DNA of 27,596 nucleotides. It comes from a virus. The DNA is taken from IMG/VR virus record IMGVR_UViG_3300034102_001304, positions 1 through 27,596 of that record, one strand, 5' to 3'. Both the position numbers and the translations under genes were made by a program. A model generated the notes under the pieces. That model saw nothing but the letters and a program-made list of their open reading frames with translations, was not told where the DNA came from and did no database searches. Below, in pieces: positions 13,971-21,387 of the stretch. Position 1 is the first letter of the stretch. Each line of letters begins with the position of its first letter.

Positions 13971-15835
13971 TCTGGGTCGATTTTGAGACCCGTAGCGCCT
14001 GCGACCTAAAAAGCGCAGGCGTCTACAACTATGCGCAGAGCCTCAGCACAGAGGTTCTGTGCATGGCGTATGCGTACGATGACGGCGAGGTCCAGATGTG
14101 GACCGGTGGCCCGCTGCCTGATTTCACAGGCCACCAGATCCGCGCCCACAACGCCGCTTTCGAGCGGCTCATTTTCTGGTACGTCCTCCAGCAGGACTAC
14201 CCGCTAGAACAGTTCTACTGCACGGCCGCGCAGGCCCGCGCCAACTGCGCGCCTGGCAGTCTAGAAGACGCTGGCCGGTTCGCCGGCGCGTCGATGCGCA
14301 AGGACCATCGCGGTGGCCACCTAGTGCGGCAGTGCTGCATACCGCCCTACAACACCGCGCTGCTTCCTGAGCTGTTCGACTACTGCGCTCAGGATGTCCG
14401 CGCCATGCGCGCCATCAGTCAGGGCATGCGCGGCCTGTCCGACGATGAACTGCTTGACTACCACGTCAACGAGCGCATCAACGACCGTGGCGTGCTAGTC
14501 GATGTTAAGCTAGCACGTTCGGCCGTGCGCTACGCCAGCGCCGAGTTGATCGAGATACAGGATACTGTCGCCAAGGTGACGCAGGGCGCAGTGACATCTG
14601 TCCGCTCGCCGCGCATGCGCCAGTGGGTGCAAGACCGCGTGTCGCTCGAGCAGTTGGCGCTGATGACGGTCGAGGACAAGATCAGCATCGACAAGACCGT
14701 CCGCGCCAACCTGCTGGCCTGCGACGATCTCGACCCGGATGTGCGCGAGGTTGTCCAGTCCGCTGACGATCTCTGGGCGTCGTCCGTTGCCAAGTTCGCC
14801 CGCATGGCGGCGCTGGCTGATGAGGAAGACCATCGCGTGCGCGGCGCGTTTGTCTTCAACGGCGGCGCTGCCACTGGCCGCTTGTCCAGCTACGGCCTGC
14901 AAGTCCACAACTTCACGCGCAAGTGTGCCAAGCAGCCGCAGCAGGTGCGCGACTCGATGGTAGCAGACGCGCCTATCGTGCCGGCCTACGGCAAGCGCGT
15001 CACCGATGTGCTCAAGAGCATGCTCCGGCCTGCGCTGATCCCGGCTGCGGGCAAGCAGTTCGTCGTGGCCGACTGGTCAGGCATCGAGGCGCGGTGCAAC
15101 CCATGGTTGTCGGGTATTGGCGACGAAGTGCTCAATGTGTTCCGCTCTGGCCAAGACATCTACGTTCGCGAGGCGTCGCTGATCTTCAAGACCGAGGATG
15201 TCACGCCTGACATGCGCCAGGTTGGCAAGGTGGCGATCCTAGCCTGCGGCTACGGCGGCAGTGTGGGCGCCTTTGCCGCTATGGGCAGGGCCTATGGTGT
15301 CCACCTGCCCGAGGCCGCTGCCAGGCGCACGGTTGACGCTTGGCGGCGCGCCAATCAGTGGGCGGTGCGGTACTGGCAGGCGCTGGAGTCGGCCTACATG
15401 CGCGCCATGCGCAACCCGAATCAAGAGTTCGCCGCTGGCCGCGTCTTTTACCTGTTTGACGGTGTCCACCTATGGTACGCGCTGCCCAGCGGCAGGGTAC
15501 TATGCTACCCCTATGCGCGTTTCGAACCTGATGGTGTGTCCTATGCCAAATGCGCTTGGAAACCCTCGCAAGGCGCGACTGAGTGGCCCCGAGCGCGGCT
15601 CTGGAGCGGTCTGGCGGCAGAGAACGTCTGTCAGGCAGTGGCCAACGATCTGTTGCGGCACTCGCTGCGCCAGGTCGAGGATGTTGTGTTGACTGTCCAC
15701 GATGAGATCGTCATCGAGACCGCTTCGCCTGACGTAGATGCGCTGCGCCAGGTGATGTGTACCCCGCCCGCTTGGGCGTCTGGCTTGCCACTAGCGGTCG
15801 ACATCAAAGTGATGGCGCGCTACGGCAAGCCCTAA
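13967..15835 (+). CDS. Family A DNA polymerase with 3'-5' exonuclease domain
   Basis: 622 aa from GTG 13967 (GTGA overlap with the previous stop). This start places the exonuclease motif at the very N-terminus: Exo I WVDFETRS (Asp5/Glu7), Exo II HNAAFERL, Exo III YCAQDV. Polymerase motif A is VADWSGIEAR (Asp369/Glu374), motif B RQVGKVAILACGYGG (Arg417/Lys421/Tyr429), motif C VHDE (577-580). It is a compact phage replicase of the T7-like PolA group, synthesising DNA with proofreading, with no 5' nuclease domain. The primase-helicase follows after a 43-base gap with a hairpin. A longer frame from 13895 overlaps the previous gene and is rejected. Confidence 0.95.
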   Translation: MIWVDFETRSACDLKSAGVYNYAQSLSTEVLCMAYAYDDGEVQMWTGGPLPDFTGHQIRAHNAAFERLIFWYVLQQDYPLEQFYCTAAQARANCAPGSLEDAGRFAGASMRKDHRGGHLVRQCCIPPYNTALLPELFDYCAQDVRAMRAISQGMRGLSDDELLDYHVNERINDRGVLVDVKLARSAVRYASAELIEIQDTVAKVTQGAVTSVRSPRMRQWVQDRVSLEQLALMTVEDKISIDKTVRANLLACDDLDPDVREVVQSADDLWASSVAKFARMAALADEEDHRVRGAFVFNGGAATGRLSSYGLQVHNFTRKCAKQPQQVRDSMVADAPIVPAYGKRVTDVLKSMLRPALIPAAGKQFVVADWSGIEARCNPWLSGIGDEVLNVFRSGQDIYVREASLIFKTEDVTPDMRQVGKVAILACGYGGSVGAFAAMGRAYGVHLPEAAARRTVDAWRRANQWAVRYWQALESAYMRAMRNPNQEFAAGRVFYLFDGVHLWYALPSGRVLCYPYARFEPDGVSYAKCAWKPSQGATEWPRARLWSGLAAENVCQAVANDLLRHSLRQVEDVVLTVHDEIVIETASPDVDALRQVMCTPPAWASGLPLAVDIKVMARYGKP

Positions 15836-15862
15836 AAAAAAGGGCGCCCTGCAAGGCGCCCT
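15833..15862 (-). terminator. Intrinsic terminator, minus-strand orientation
   Basis: A perfect 8-bp stem AGGGCGCC / GGCGCCCT (15841-15848, 15855-15862) with a 6-base loop is followed, when read on the minus strand, by eight Ts (A run 15833-15840 on plus). On the plus strand there is no T run. It therefore stops leftward transcription, although both flanking genes are rightward. Confidence 0.7.
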
Positions 15863-15878
15863 AAAAGGAGTTTTCTAC

Positions 15879-18092
15879 GTGCTGAACTATATCGCATCTT
15901 TGGCAGTTGAGGGTGAAACTGCGTTGGTGGTGAAACAAAAAGACAACACTTGGCCGGCATATCTACCGGAAAAATGGCGCGGCGAGGCGTCGTGGTACTG
16001 CAATACCGGTAGTTTCATAGTGTCGAGATTCGTCGATGGTCGAGTGTCGGCATCTGCGTCTAACTGCACGCATTGTCTTGCGATGATGCTGGACGATATT
16101 GGCACCAAAAGCAAGACGCCGCCGCTGCCGCCGACATGGATCATGGAAACGTCGCCGGGTAACTATCAGTATGGTTATGCGTTCAACGAGCAGCCAACGG
16201 TCGGCGAGTTTTCAGCCGCCATCAAGGCCATCGCTGCCGCCGGCTACACCGATCCAGGCGCATGCAACCCGGTGCGCAATTTCAGACTGCCAGGCTCGAT
16301 CAACCAGAAGAACGGGTTTGCCTCGGTGCTGACTGAGTTCACGCCAGGCCGTGAGTACAGCGTAGAGGCTATATGCGCCGCGCTGGGCGTCACGCCAGGC
16401 GTGGCCGATACCGCCACAATGCGCCCGGTCGGCCTCGCGGACGATGGCGATGACGACGTGCTGGCGTGGATTGCCGAGCGTGGCGACCTGTTGGAGAATG
16501 CCAACGGCGAGGGCTGGTGCGGCGTCGTTTGCCCCAACGCGGCCGAACACACGGACGGTAACGCTATGGGCCGCTACAGGCCCGTTTCGCGGGCCTACAC
16601 TTGCTTCCACGGTCACTGCGTGGATGAGTGGAACAGCGCCCGGTACTTGACATGGGTGGCCGAGCAGGGCGGGCCTGACCACCAGCATGGTTTGCGCGAC
16701 GAACTGCTAGCGGTTGTGATGGCTGGCGCGCTGGGCAAGATATCGCCGACGACTGCATTCCCCGATGAGACCATCGAGATTATCCGCGAGGTCAACCGCA
16801 AAGAGATGGGCCGGTTAGAGAAGGCCGAATGGTATGAGCGCTTTGCTTATATTATGAGCGACGATGCGTACTTCGACATGATGGAACGCCGCGAGATCAT
16901 GCGCAAGTCGTTCAACGCGGTGTTTGCCCATATACCGTGCAAGTCAGTCCACGGGACGGCGAAAGTGTCGGCGTCGGTTTGCTACGATGAGAACCGTCAG
17001 GCGAAGGGCGCCCGCACGCTGCAAGGCGTCACTTACGCCGCCGGCGAGTCGGTGCTGGCCACAATGGATGGCGCCGTTTTTGGCAACCGTTGGCGCGACG
17101 CCAGGCCACCGACCGTTGAGGGCGATGCGTCACGGTGGCTTGAGCATGTCGAGCGCTTGATACCCGAGCAGTTTGAGCGCGAGCATGTGCTCGACGTGCT
17201 TGCGTATAAGCTGCAGCACGCGGATAAAAAAATCAACCACGCCGTGCTGCATGGCGGGTTGCCGGGGTCAGGCAAAGACACGCTCTACGCGCCGTTTTTG
17301 TGGGCCATCGGTCGCAGCAACGTGTCCATCGTCAAAAACGAAGAGCTATCGTCGTCGTGGGGTTATGCGTTGGAAGCGGAAGTTATGGTGATCAACGAGC
17401 TTCGCCAGGCTGAGGCGCGAGACCGTCGAGCGATGGAAAACGTCCTCAAGCCGATCATTGCAGCGCCGCCGGAATATCTGCCCGTCAACCGCAAAGGGTT
17501 GCACCCCTATAACGCGTTGAACAGAATCTGGGTCTTGTGCTTTTCGAACGAGCGCGCCGCTATCTCGAACCCCAGCAACGACCGCCGGTGGTTTTGCATA
17601 TGGTCCGACGCGCCTCGCATGACCGACGCCGAAGGCGCCGCCATGTGGGCATGGTACGAGCGGGGTGGCAACGCAATCGTTGCCGGCTATCTGGCGTCGC
17701 GGGATGTATCAGCGTTTCTGCCAGGCGCCAGCCCGCCCATGACGGAAGCAAAGGCCATCATGGTCGAACGCGGTCGGTCGGCCCACGAGGAATATCTGCA
17801 ATTGCAGATAGAGGCGCGCATAGGCGTATTCTCGCTGGGCGTGATCGCTGGCCCGTGGCACGCTATCTGCGACGCGTTGACGCAGCCAGGCCAGCACCGG
17901 ATTCACCCCAGCGCGCTCATGCACGCCCTAAATGAGGCGGGCTGGCAGGACGCCGGCCGCATCATGTCGAAGACGAACACAACGAAAAAACAAGTGTTCG
18001 TGTCCGCCGACATGTCCGCAAAGTACAGCAAGTCGCAGTTGCGCGATATGGTAGAGGCGCCAGCGGCGCCTACGGTACTGCGAGCGGTCTAG
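15879..18092 (+). CDS. Primase-helicase (AEP/RepB-type primase plus SF3/DUF5906-like ATPase)
   Basis: 737 aa from GTG 15879, 8 bases after AAGGAG (15865-15870). The N-terminal ~170 residues look like a RepB/AEP primase: METSPGNYQYGYAF and FRLPGSINQKNG are typical of that fold. A Cys/His cluster follows around residues 208-250 (CGVVCPNAAEH, CFHGHC), probably a zinc-binding element. The C-terminal half is an SF3/D5-like ATPase with Walker A GLPGSGKDT (460-468), a Walker B-like MVINELRQAE, the Asn-bearing CFSNE sensor and DRRWF with the likely arginine finger. It should unwind DNA and make primers for the polymerase encoded just upstream. Exact family names are from recognition by eye. Confidence 0.88.
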   Translation: MLNYIASLAVEGETALVVKQKDNTWPAYLPEKWRGEASWYCNTGSFIVSRFVDGRVSASASNCTHCLAMMLDDIGTKSKTPPLPPTWIMETSPGNYQYGYAFNEQPTVGEFSAAIKAIAAAGYTDPGACNPVRNFRLPGSINQKNGFASVLTEFTPGREYSVEAICAALGVTPGVADTATMRPVGLADDGDDDVLAWIAERGDLLENANGEGWCGVVCPNAAEHTDGNAMGRYRPVSRAYTCFHGHCVDEWNSARYLTWVAEQGGPDHQHGLRDELLAVVMAGALGKISPTTAFPDETIEIIREVNRKEMGRLEKAEWYERFAYIMSDDAYFDMMERREIMRKSFNAVFAHIPCKSVHGTAKVSASVCYDENRQAKGARTLQGVTYAAGESVLATMDGAVFGNRWRDARPPTVEGDASRWLEHVERLIPEQFEREHVLDVLAYKLQHADKKINHAVLHGGLPGSGKDTLYAPFLWAIGRSNVSIVKNEELSSSWGYALEAEVMVINELRQAEARDRRAMENVLKPIIAAPPEYLPVNRKGLHPYNALNRIWVLCFSNERAAISNPSNDRRWFCIWSDAPRMTDAEGAAMWAWYERGGNAIVAGYLASRDVSAFLPGASPPMTEAKAIMVERGRSAHEEYLQLQIEARIGVFSLGVIAGPWHAICDALTQPGQHRIHPSALMHALNEAGWQDAGRIMSKTNTTKKQVFVSADMSAKYSKSQLRDMVEAPAAPTVLRAV

Positions 18093-18106
18093 CGTTTGCC
18101 AGTATG

Positions 18107-18129
18107 AAAAAACCCGCCAGCGGCGGGTT
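18107..18129 (-). terminator. Intrinsic terminator of the leftward 18-21 kb operon
   Basis: Inverted repeat AACCCGCC-AGC-GGCGGGTT (18111-18129). Read on the minus strand it ends in a run of six Ts (A run 18107-18112 on plus). It lies just after the last leftward gene and just after the rightward primase-helicase stop, where it also separates convergent transcripts. Confidence 0.85.
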
Positions 18130-18190
18130 AGAGGTCTAGCAGGGCCGCTAGCAGTAAGGCTAGCAGGCCGACAAGCAACGCGGTCAGCAT
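18128..18190 (-). CDS. 20-aa hydrophobic micropeptide overlapping the terminator
   Basis: ATG 18190 lies within the last codons of the methyltransferase gene (7-base overlap) and the frame ends at TAA 18128-18130, inside the terminator stem. The product MLTALLVGLLALLLAALLDL is almost entirely hydrophobic, long enough for one membrane helix. Its Leu-rich coding comes from three near-copies of CTAGCAG. The coupled start and full use of the gap argue for a real micro-gene, but 20 codons can arise by chance. Confidence 0.4.
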   Translation of the reverse strand: MLTALLVGLLALLLAALLDL

Positions 18191-18909
18191 GCAATGCGGC
18201 GCGCATAGGCCAGCGCGTCTGCTTCATTGGTGAACAGGTTTTGCCCGCCAAGGGTCGCTTGGTCGTCGCCGCGCACGCGCACCAGCCAGCCGAGCGCGAT
18301 AGGGATCACCGTGACGGTAACCTTGTCGCCCGGCCACTGCGCTGCCATAGCATCAGCGATGCCCTGAAACGTGGCGCTGCGGATCTTCCAACGGTCGGCG
18401 CTGGGTGGCAGGTTGTACCATGTCGGCAGGCTCTTCCCTGACTTCGTGACATGCCGCGCCCCTTTGCCGACAATGTTCGTCGGCACGAGCGGCGGCAACC
18501 CCTTGAGCCATAGGCAGGTGGTCTTGGTGGCCTCATGGCCAAACATCCACGGTTGGATTATCTGATCGGGCTTGCGGATGCGAGTGCTGATGATGCTCAC
18601 GGGATTCTCCACGCATATGCGTGGGATAGGCGCGTCCATGAGCATGCGAACGAACTCTAACGCCGCCGCCTGCCGACCGTCCGCCTGTTTGGCTGCAAAA
18701 TGCTTCGCACCAGAGACAGCTAGATGAGTGCATGGTGGATGCGCGATCATCAGGTCCCAGTCATCGCGCAGAATGTCGACAATGTCGCCTTGATAGTGCG
18801 GGCCCGGTCGGTCGGACGGCAGGATGTCGCATGACATAGCATCATGCCCGTGCGCGATGAAAGCATCGCGTACCGTCCCCGAGTACTCGCACGCGATCAG
18901 TACCCGCAC
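18184..18909 (-). CDS. Cytosine-C5 DNA methyltransferase-like protein with fused C-terminal domain
   Basis: 241 aa from GTG 18909. Dcm-type features: an SAM-binding N-terminus (MRVLIACEYSGTVRDAF), the IAHPPCTHLAVSG motif IV with catalytic Cys60, RICVENPVSI (motif VI), then QPWMFGHEATKTTCLWLKGL and DRWKIRSATFQGIADAMAAQW, as in short phage methyltransferases that usually end there. Beyond this, residues ~196-240 form an extra domain about 47% identical by eye, without gaps, to the small protein encoded at 19273-19488. It should methylate cytosines in phage DNA, probably against restriction; target sequence unknown. It lacks a large target-recognition region. Confidence 0.82.
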   Translation of the reverse strand: MRVLIACEYSGTVRDAFIAHGHDAMSCDILPSDRPGPHYQGDIVDILRDDWDLMIAHPPCTHLAVSGAKHFAAKQADGRQAAALEFVRMLMDAPIPRICVENPVSIISTRIRKPDQIIQPWMFGHEATKTTCLWLKGLPPLVPTNIVGKGARHVTKSGKSLPTWYNLPPSADRWKIRSATFQGIADAMAAQWPGDKVTVTVIPIALGWLVRVRGDDQATLGGQNLFTNEADALAYARRIAC

Positions 18910-19085
18910 GGTACGCGCGTCCAGTCGGGTGGCGTGCCTTCGTAATATTCGCCGTTCGCGTCTAGCTCGTCATTCCAGACATGAGCATACGTGTAGGCCT
19001 CAGCTGCGCGCCCGTTGATCCAGTCATCGGTCGATAGCTGGAATTGATAACCCTCGTCGGGTTTGTTGGTGGCATAGATGTTCAT
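18897..19085 (-). CDS. Small acidic protein of unknown function
   Basis: 62 aa from ATG 19085, which overlaps the upstream stop as TGATG. The sequence (MNIYATNKPDEGYQFQLSTD, then NGRAAEAYTYAHVWNDELDA) is aromatic and acidic with no known motif. The stop lies 13 bases inside the methyltransferase gene, so the two are translationally coupled. A longer frame upstream is mostly a shadow of the neighbouring gene. Confidence 0.55.
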   Translation of the reverse strand: MNIYATNKPDEGYQFQLSTDDWINGRAAEAYTYAHVWNDELDANGEYYEGTPPDWTRVPCGY

Positions 19086-19276
19086 CAGATGATCTCCGAA
19101 AGGGTTTGAATGATGTCGCGGCGGGTCGAGCGGGTCGGCAGCCATGCTTGCCGGGTCAACACGTAGGCGCCGCTGATAAGGCGCCATTGTTGCCACCGGA
19201 TGCGCCGCTGGCCGTTGACGGTCGCGCAGTCGCCGAGCGTGTAGCGGGCTTGATCGTGATAGAACGAGCGGGTCAT
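19085..19276 (-). CDS. Small basic protein of unknown function
   Basis: 63 aa from ATG 19276 (ATGA overlap with the previous stop). It is Arg/Gln/Trp-rich, with RRIRWQQWRLISGAYVLTRQ in the middle, and probably a small beta-plus-helix fold; the basic character suggests nucleic-acid contact. No family recognised. Confidence 0.55.
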   Translation of the reverse strand: MTRSFYHDQARYTLGDCATVNGQRRIRWQQWRLISGAYVLTRQAWLPTRSTRRDIIQTLSEII

Positions 19277-19488
19277 GCTATCCCCCCAAGGCGCAGCCAC
19301 GGGTCAACCCCGGCGATTTTATGCGCGTACGCGATCGCGTCGACTTCCAGCGGGTAGATGCGCTGGCCGACGATATTGCCGCTGTCGTCGTCGGTCATGC
19401 GCACGAGGTAGCCGCGCGCGACGGGAAAAACTTCGACGGTCAACCCGTCGTCAGGGTTGACGAACGTAGCGGTCGCGGCAATTGTCAT
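19273..19488 (-). CDS. Small protein homologous to the methyltransferase C-terminal domain
   Basis: 71 aa from ATG 19488 (ATGA overlap). Residues ~15-59 align without gaps to the last 45 residues of the methyltransferase, sharing the P-x-A-x-G-x-LVR core, a DD pair, GQ and D-A-x-AYA-x-x-IA (21 of 45 identical by my count). The pair indicates duplication, with one copy fused to the enzyme and this one free. A beta-hairpin plus helix domain is likely. Function unknown; it may be a DNA- or protein-binding module. Confidence 0.7.
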   Translation of the reverse strand: MTIAATATFVNPDDGLTVEVFPVARGYLVRMTDDDSGNIVGQRIYPLEVDAIAYAHKIAGVDPWLRLGGIA

Positions 19489-19703
19489 ATCGTGCAGCAC
19501 CCGCAGCATGGCGCATCCTCGCAACGACCGTTGCGGTTACGATAAAACTCTCTGGCGCCGCTATCGCCAAAAAAGACGATTGTGTCGCTGACGTGCTGCT
19601 GCTGGACTAGCACGGGCTTCCGCGCCGCAGTGAACGTGATCACGTCGCCGGGCCGGATAGCCCGGCCCGTGCGTGCGCATTTGCCGGGATAGCGGGCGAT
19701 CAT
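19485..19703 (-). CDS. Small Cys-rich protein
   Basis: 72 aa from ATG 19703 (ATGA overlap). The N-terminus MIARYPGKCARTGRAIRPGD resembles zinc-ribbon-like openings with a 'YPGKC...I.pGD' pattern, the middle is beta-like (VITFTAARKPVLVQQQ), and the end has a cysteine cluster (CEDAPCCGCC). Possible metal binding; function unknown. The longer upstream frame was rejected because it overlaps two other genes. Confidence 0.6.
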   Translation of the reverse strand: MIARYPGKCARTGRAIRPGDVITFTAARKPVLVQQQHVSDTIVFFGDSGAREFYRNRNGRCEDAPCCGCCTI

Positions 19704-19816
19704 GACAGCAACAACCGTTTGAGGGCCGCGACGGTCAGGCCGGTGAGGGCCGACAGCTCTTTGAGCGTCAGCATGGGATGATTGTCGTACATGCGTTTGA
19801 TGTCTTCGGTTGTCAT
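19700..19816 (-). CDS. 38-aa helix-turn-helix-like micropeptide
   Basis: ATG 19816 and TGA 19700-19702 both make ATGA overlaps with neighbours. The sequence MTTEDIKRMYDNHPMLTLKE then LSALTGLTVAALKRLLL reads as a minimal helix-turn-helix (LTLKELSALTGLTVAALKR). Such tiny proteins could bind DNA as dimers. The role is inferred only from this pattern. Confidence 0.55.
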   Translation of the reverse strand: MTTEDIKRMYDNHPMLTLKELSALTGLTVAALKRLLLS

Positions 19817-19887
19817 GCTGATAGCCCATAAAAGAGAAAAACAGCGCCAGCGATGCCCAGCGCAAAAGCAAACAACGCGTCTCGCAT
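19813..19887 (-). CDS. 24-aa single-TM micropeptide
   Basis: ATG 19887 overlaps the upstream stop (TGATG) and the stop overlaps the next ATG (ATGA). The product, MRDALFAFALGIAGAVFLFY plus GLSA, is one membrane helix with a short charged N-terminus. Placement exactly between two overlap junctions supports a real gene. Function unknown. Confidence 0.6.
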   Translation of the reverse strand: MRDALFAFALGIAGAVFLFYGLSA

Positions 19888-20072
19888 CAAAACCCCCTGA
19901 TACTGTAGACGCGGCGCGTGTAGTGCGCCCAGCGGCGCGAGTCGCGTTTGCCGCTCTCGTGGCTGTAGCCGCAGCCATCCGCCACCCACTTGCGCCATGA
20001 CGATATCGTGGCCTCGGAAAACCCCATACGGGCTAACGCGGCAGCGGCTTTATCAATTCTTTTGTGGTTCAT
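19887..20072 (-). CDS. Small basic DNA-binding-like protein
   Basis: 61 aa. ATG 20072 follows an AAAGGA ribosome binding site and a hairpin. It begins MNHKRIDKAAAALARMGFSE and continues with ATISSWRKWVADGCGYS, a helical region reminiscent of a small HTH, then a basic segment. It is the first gene after the 20.1 kb inverted repeat. Family not recognised. Confidence 0.6.
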   Translation of the reverse strand: MNHKRIDKAAAALARMGFSEATISSWRKWVADGCGYSHESGKRDSRRWAHYTRRVYSIRGF

Positions 20073-20101
20073 GGTGTTTCCTTTACCGGACCGGATTGTC
20101 C

Positions 20102-20126
20102 GGGCATGCGCCGCTAGCGCATGCCC
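20102..20126. repeat. Perfect 10-bp inverted repeat between operon genes
   Basis: GGGCATGCGC-CGCTA-GCGCATGCCC lies in the 60-base gap between the leftward genes ending at 20133 and starting at 20072. No T run follows on either strand, so it is not a classic terminator. It may be a protein-binding site, an RNA-processing hairpin or an attenuator controlling the downstream micro-genes. Confidence 0.7.
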
Positions 20127-20132
20127 TGAGAA

Positions 20133-20876
20133 TCACGCAGTAGCGATGCGCACAACGCGGCGCTTGTGACCTAGAGCGTGATCTATGATCACGATATCTT
20201 TGGCGCGCTTGCTCGTGCCTGAGCAAAGCAAGCATGCGTTACATGTAGTGCGCTGCCCCATCTCTTTGCTGGCCGGACAGCGCGCCTCAGTCGATGCCTT
20301 GTCTTCGTTCAACGCAACGCGGAAGGTGCGCCATCCGCGCGCCTTCGCATCCGCATATTCTTGATCGTTGTCGACGCTGGCCATAAGCATGCCTGACCAA
20401 TCACCCGCGTCGATGTTGCGCCATTGATGCGAGTAGCCCACCCAATCGGCGCAGTACCGAATGATGCGATGCCACACCACTGCGGGAGCCGCAGCGGGAT
20501 CACCATAAGTGCCCATCCGCAAATTCTTGCCAGCAAGCGCTAGCGCGACCGTCTCGAGCGGCGCTTTGATGTAGCGTCCGCGTTTATATGCGTCATAGAC
20601 TGAGCGCACGCTTCGCCCCACGTTGACGTAGCACGGCGCTTCCCCGTTGCTTGCAGCGAGCAAAGGGCGATGCTTGCAATCGCCGCACACGCTTCCGTCG
20701 TCGCCTGTCTTGAGCGCTTCGGTCGGCGCGATATCGGCGCGGATAATAAAGGTCTGGACTAGTCCGCCCGTTTTCGCGTTTTCAGAATCCGCGTCAATCC
20801 TGTTGACGATGACAACAATGGGTTGCCCGTCAATGACGGACGGACCTTCGTATGCGATGTAACCGAGTATGCTCAT
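20133..20876 (-). CDS. Conserved phage protein with zinc-binding Cys motifs (DUF7227-like)
   Basis: 247 aa. N-terminal beta-rich part with GGLVQTFIIRADIAPTEAL, a CGDCKHRP motif and CYVNVG; middle with WVGYSHQWRNIDAGDW and MASVDNDQEYADAKARGWRT; C-terminal RCPASKEMGQRTTCNACLLC followed by DIVIIDHALGHK. Several Cys pairs look zinc-binding. I recall this layout from a widespread family of phage and plasmid proteins of unknown function, annotated as DUF7227 or similar, but the name is from memory. ATG 20876 overlaps the stop of the first operon gene. A replication-related role has been guessed for such proteins; I would not assign it. Confidence 0.6.
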   Translation of the reverse strand: MSILGYIAYEGPSVIDGQPIVVIVNRIDADSENAKTGGLVQTFIIRADIAPTEALKTGDDGSVCGDCKHRPLLAASNGEAPCYVNVGRSVRSVYDAYKRGRYIKAPLETVALALAGKNLRMGTYGDPAAAPAVVWHRIIRYCADWVGYSHQWRNIDAGDWSGMLMASVDNDQEYADAKARGWRTFRVALNEDKASTEARCPASKEMGQRTTCNACLLCSGTSKRAKDIVIIDHALGHKRRVVRIATA

Positions 20877-21181
20877 TCGGACACGCTGGCGTCAAAACCG
20901 TCGTTGAAAAAATCGACGATGGCATCGTGATCGTGCTTGCCGTCAATGCGCAGCTCATAGCGTGCGTTGTCAAAGTCGCATTCCGTCATGGTGTCGTATC
21001 CGTCGGTGTACAAATAGCTGACGTTCTCAGCATCGATGCCGCTGAAGGCGTGACATTCGTCGCTATCTTCAGCTGACAGCCAAGGGCTGTTGACGCTATG
21101 CCCATCGTTGACTGTGACTGTGATGGTTGTGACGGGATAGACGCGAGTCGCGCCGTTGACTGTTACCGCAAGTGAGATCAT
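20873..21181 (-). CDS. Very acidic first gene of the leftward early operon (candidate DNA mimic)
   Basis: 102 aa. I count 20 Asp/Glu against 4 Arg/Lys, a net charge near -16. The N-terminus is beta-like (ISLAVTVNGATRVYPVTTIT) and the rest is acidic with short helices. A small, highly acidic protein at the head of an early operon fits DNA-mimic anti-defence proteins (Ocr, ArdA or anti-CRISPR types), but there is no sequence motif for this. The ribosome binding site is weak (GAGTAAACACATG). No homologue was recognised. Confidence 0.6.
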   Translation of the reverse strand: MISLAVTVNGATRVYPVTTITVTVNDGHSVNSPWLSAEDSDECHAFSGIDAENVSYLYTDGYDTMTECDFDNARYELRIDGKHDHDAIVDFFNDGFDASVSE

Positions 21182-21267
21182 GTGTTTACTCTACTGTTGC
21201 GTCACTGCGGGCTGCAGCGACATGTAGGTAGTGTAACGCGCTATGTAGTGTGTTGTCTATGCCCCTA

Positions 21268-21277
21268 CTGTTAACAG
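21268..21277. repeat. Palindrome CTGTTAACAG in the early leader
   Basis: A perfect 10-bp palindrome preceded by A, giving ACTGTTAACAG, in the untranslated leader before the acidic-protein gene. It repeats the ACTGT...ACAG half-sites found near 12046 and 21412. Candidate operator. Confidence 0.4.
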
Positions 21278-21306
21278 GGTCAGCGCCCTGGTGGCGAGGT
21301 AGTCTT

Positions 21307-21387
21307 CTAGCGCGGTTCGGCAGCGGTTCGGTAGTCGGCGCGTAGCCATGGGGTGTCGCCGGGCGTGTAAGCGGTATAGTCACTCAT
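21307..21387 (-). CDS. Possible 26-aa leader peptide
   Basis: ATG 21387 to TAG 21307, product starting MSDYTAYTPGDTPWLRADYR. It sits just after the AT-rich promoter-like region and upstream of the first clear early gene. No ribosome binding site is visible and nothing recognisable is encoded. It could be a leader peptide or chance. Confidence 0.25.
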   Translation of the reverse strand: MSDYTAYTPGDTPWLRADYRTAAEPR

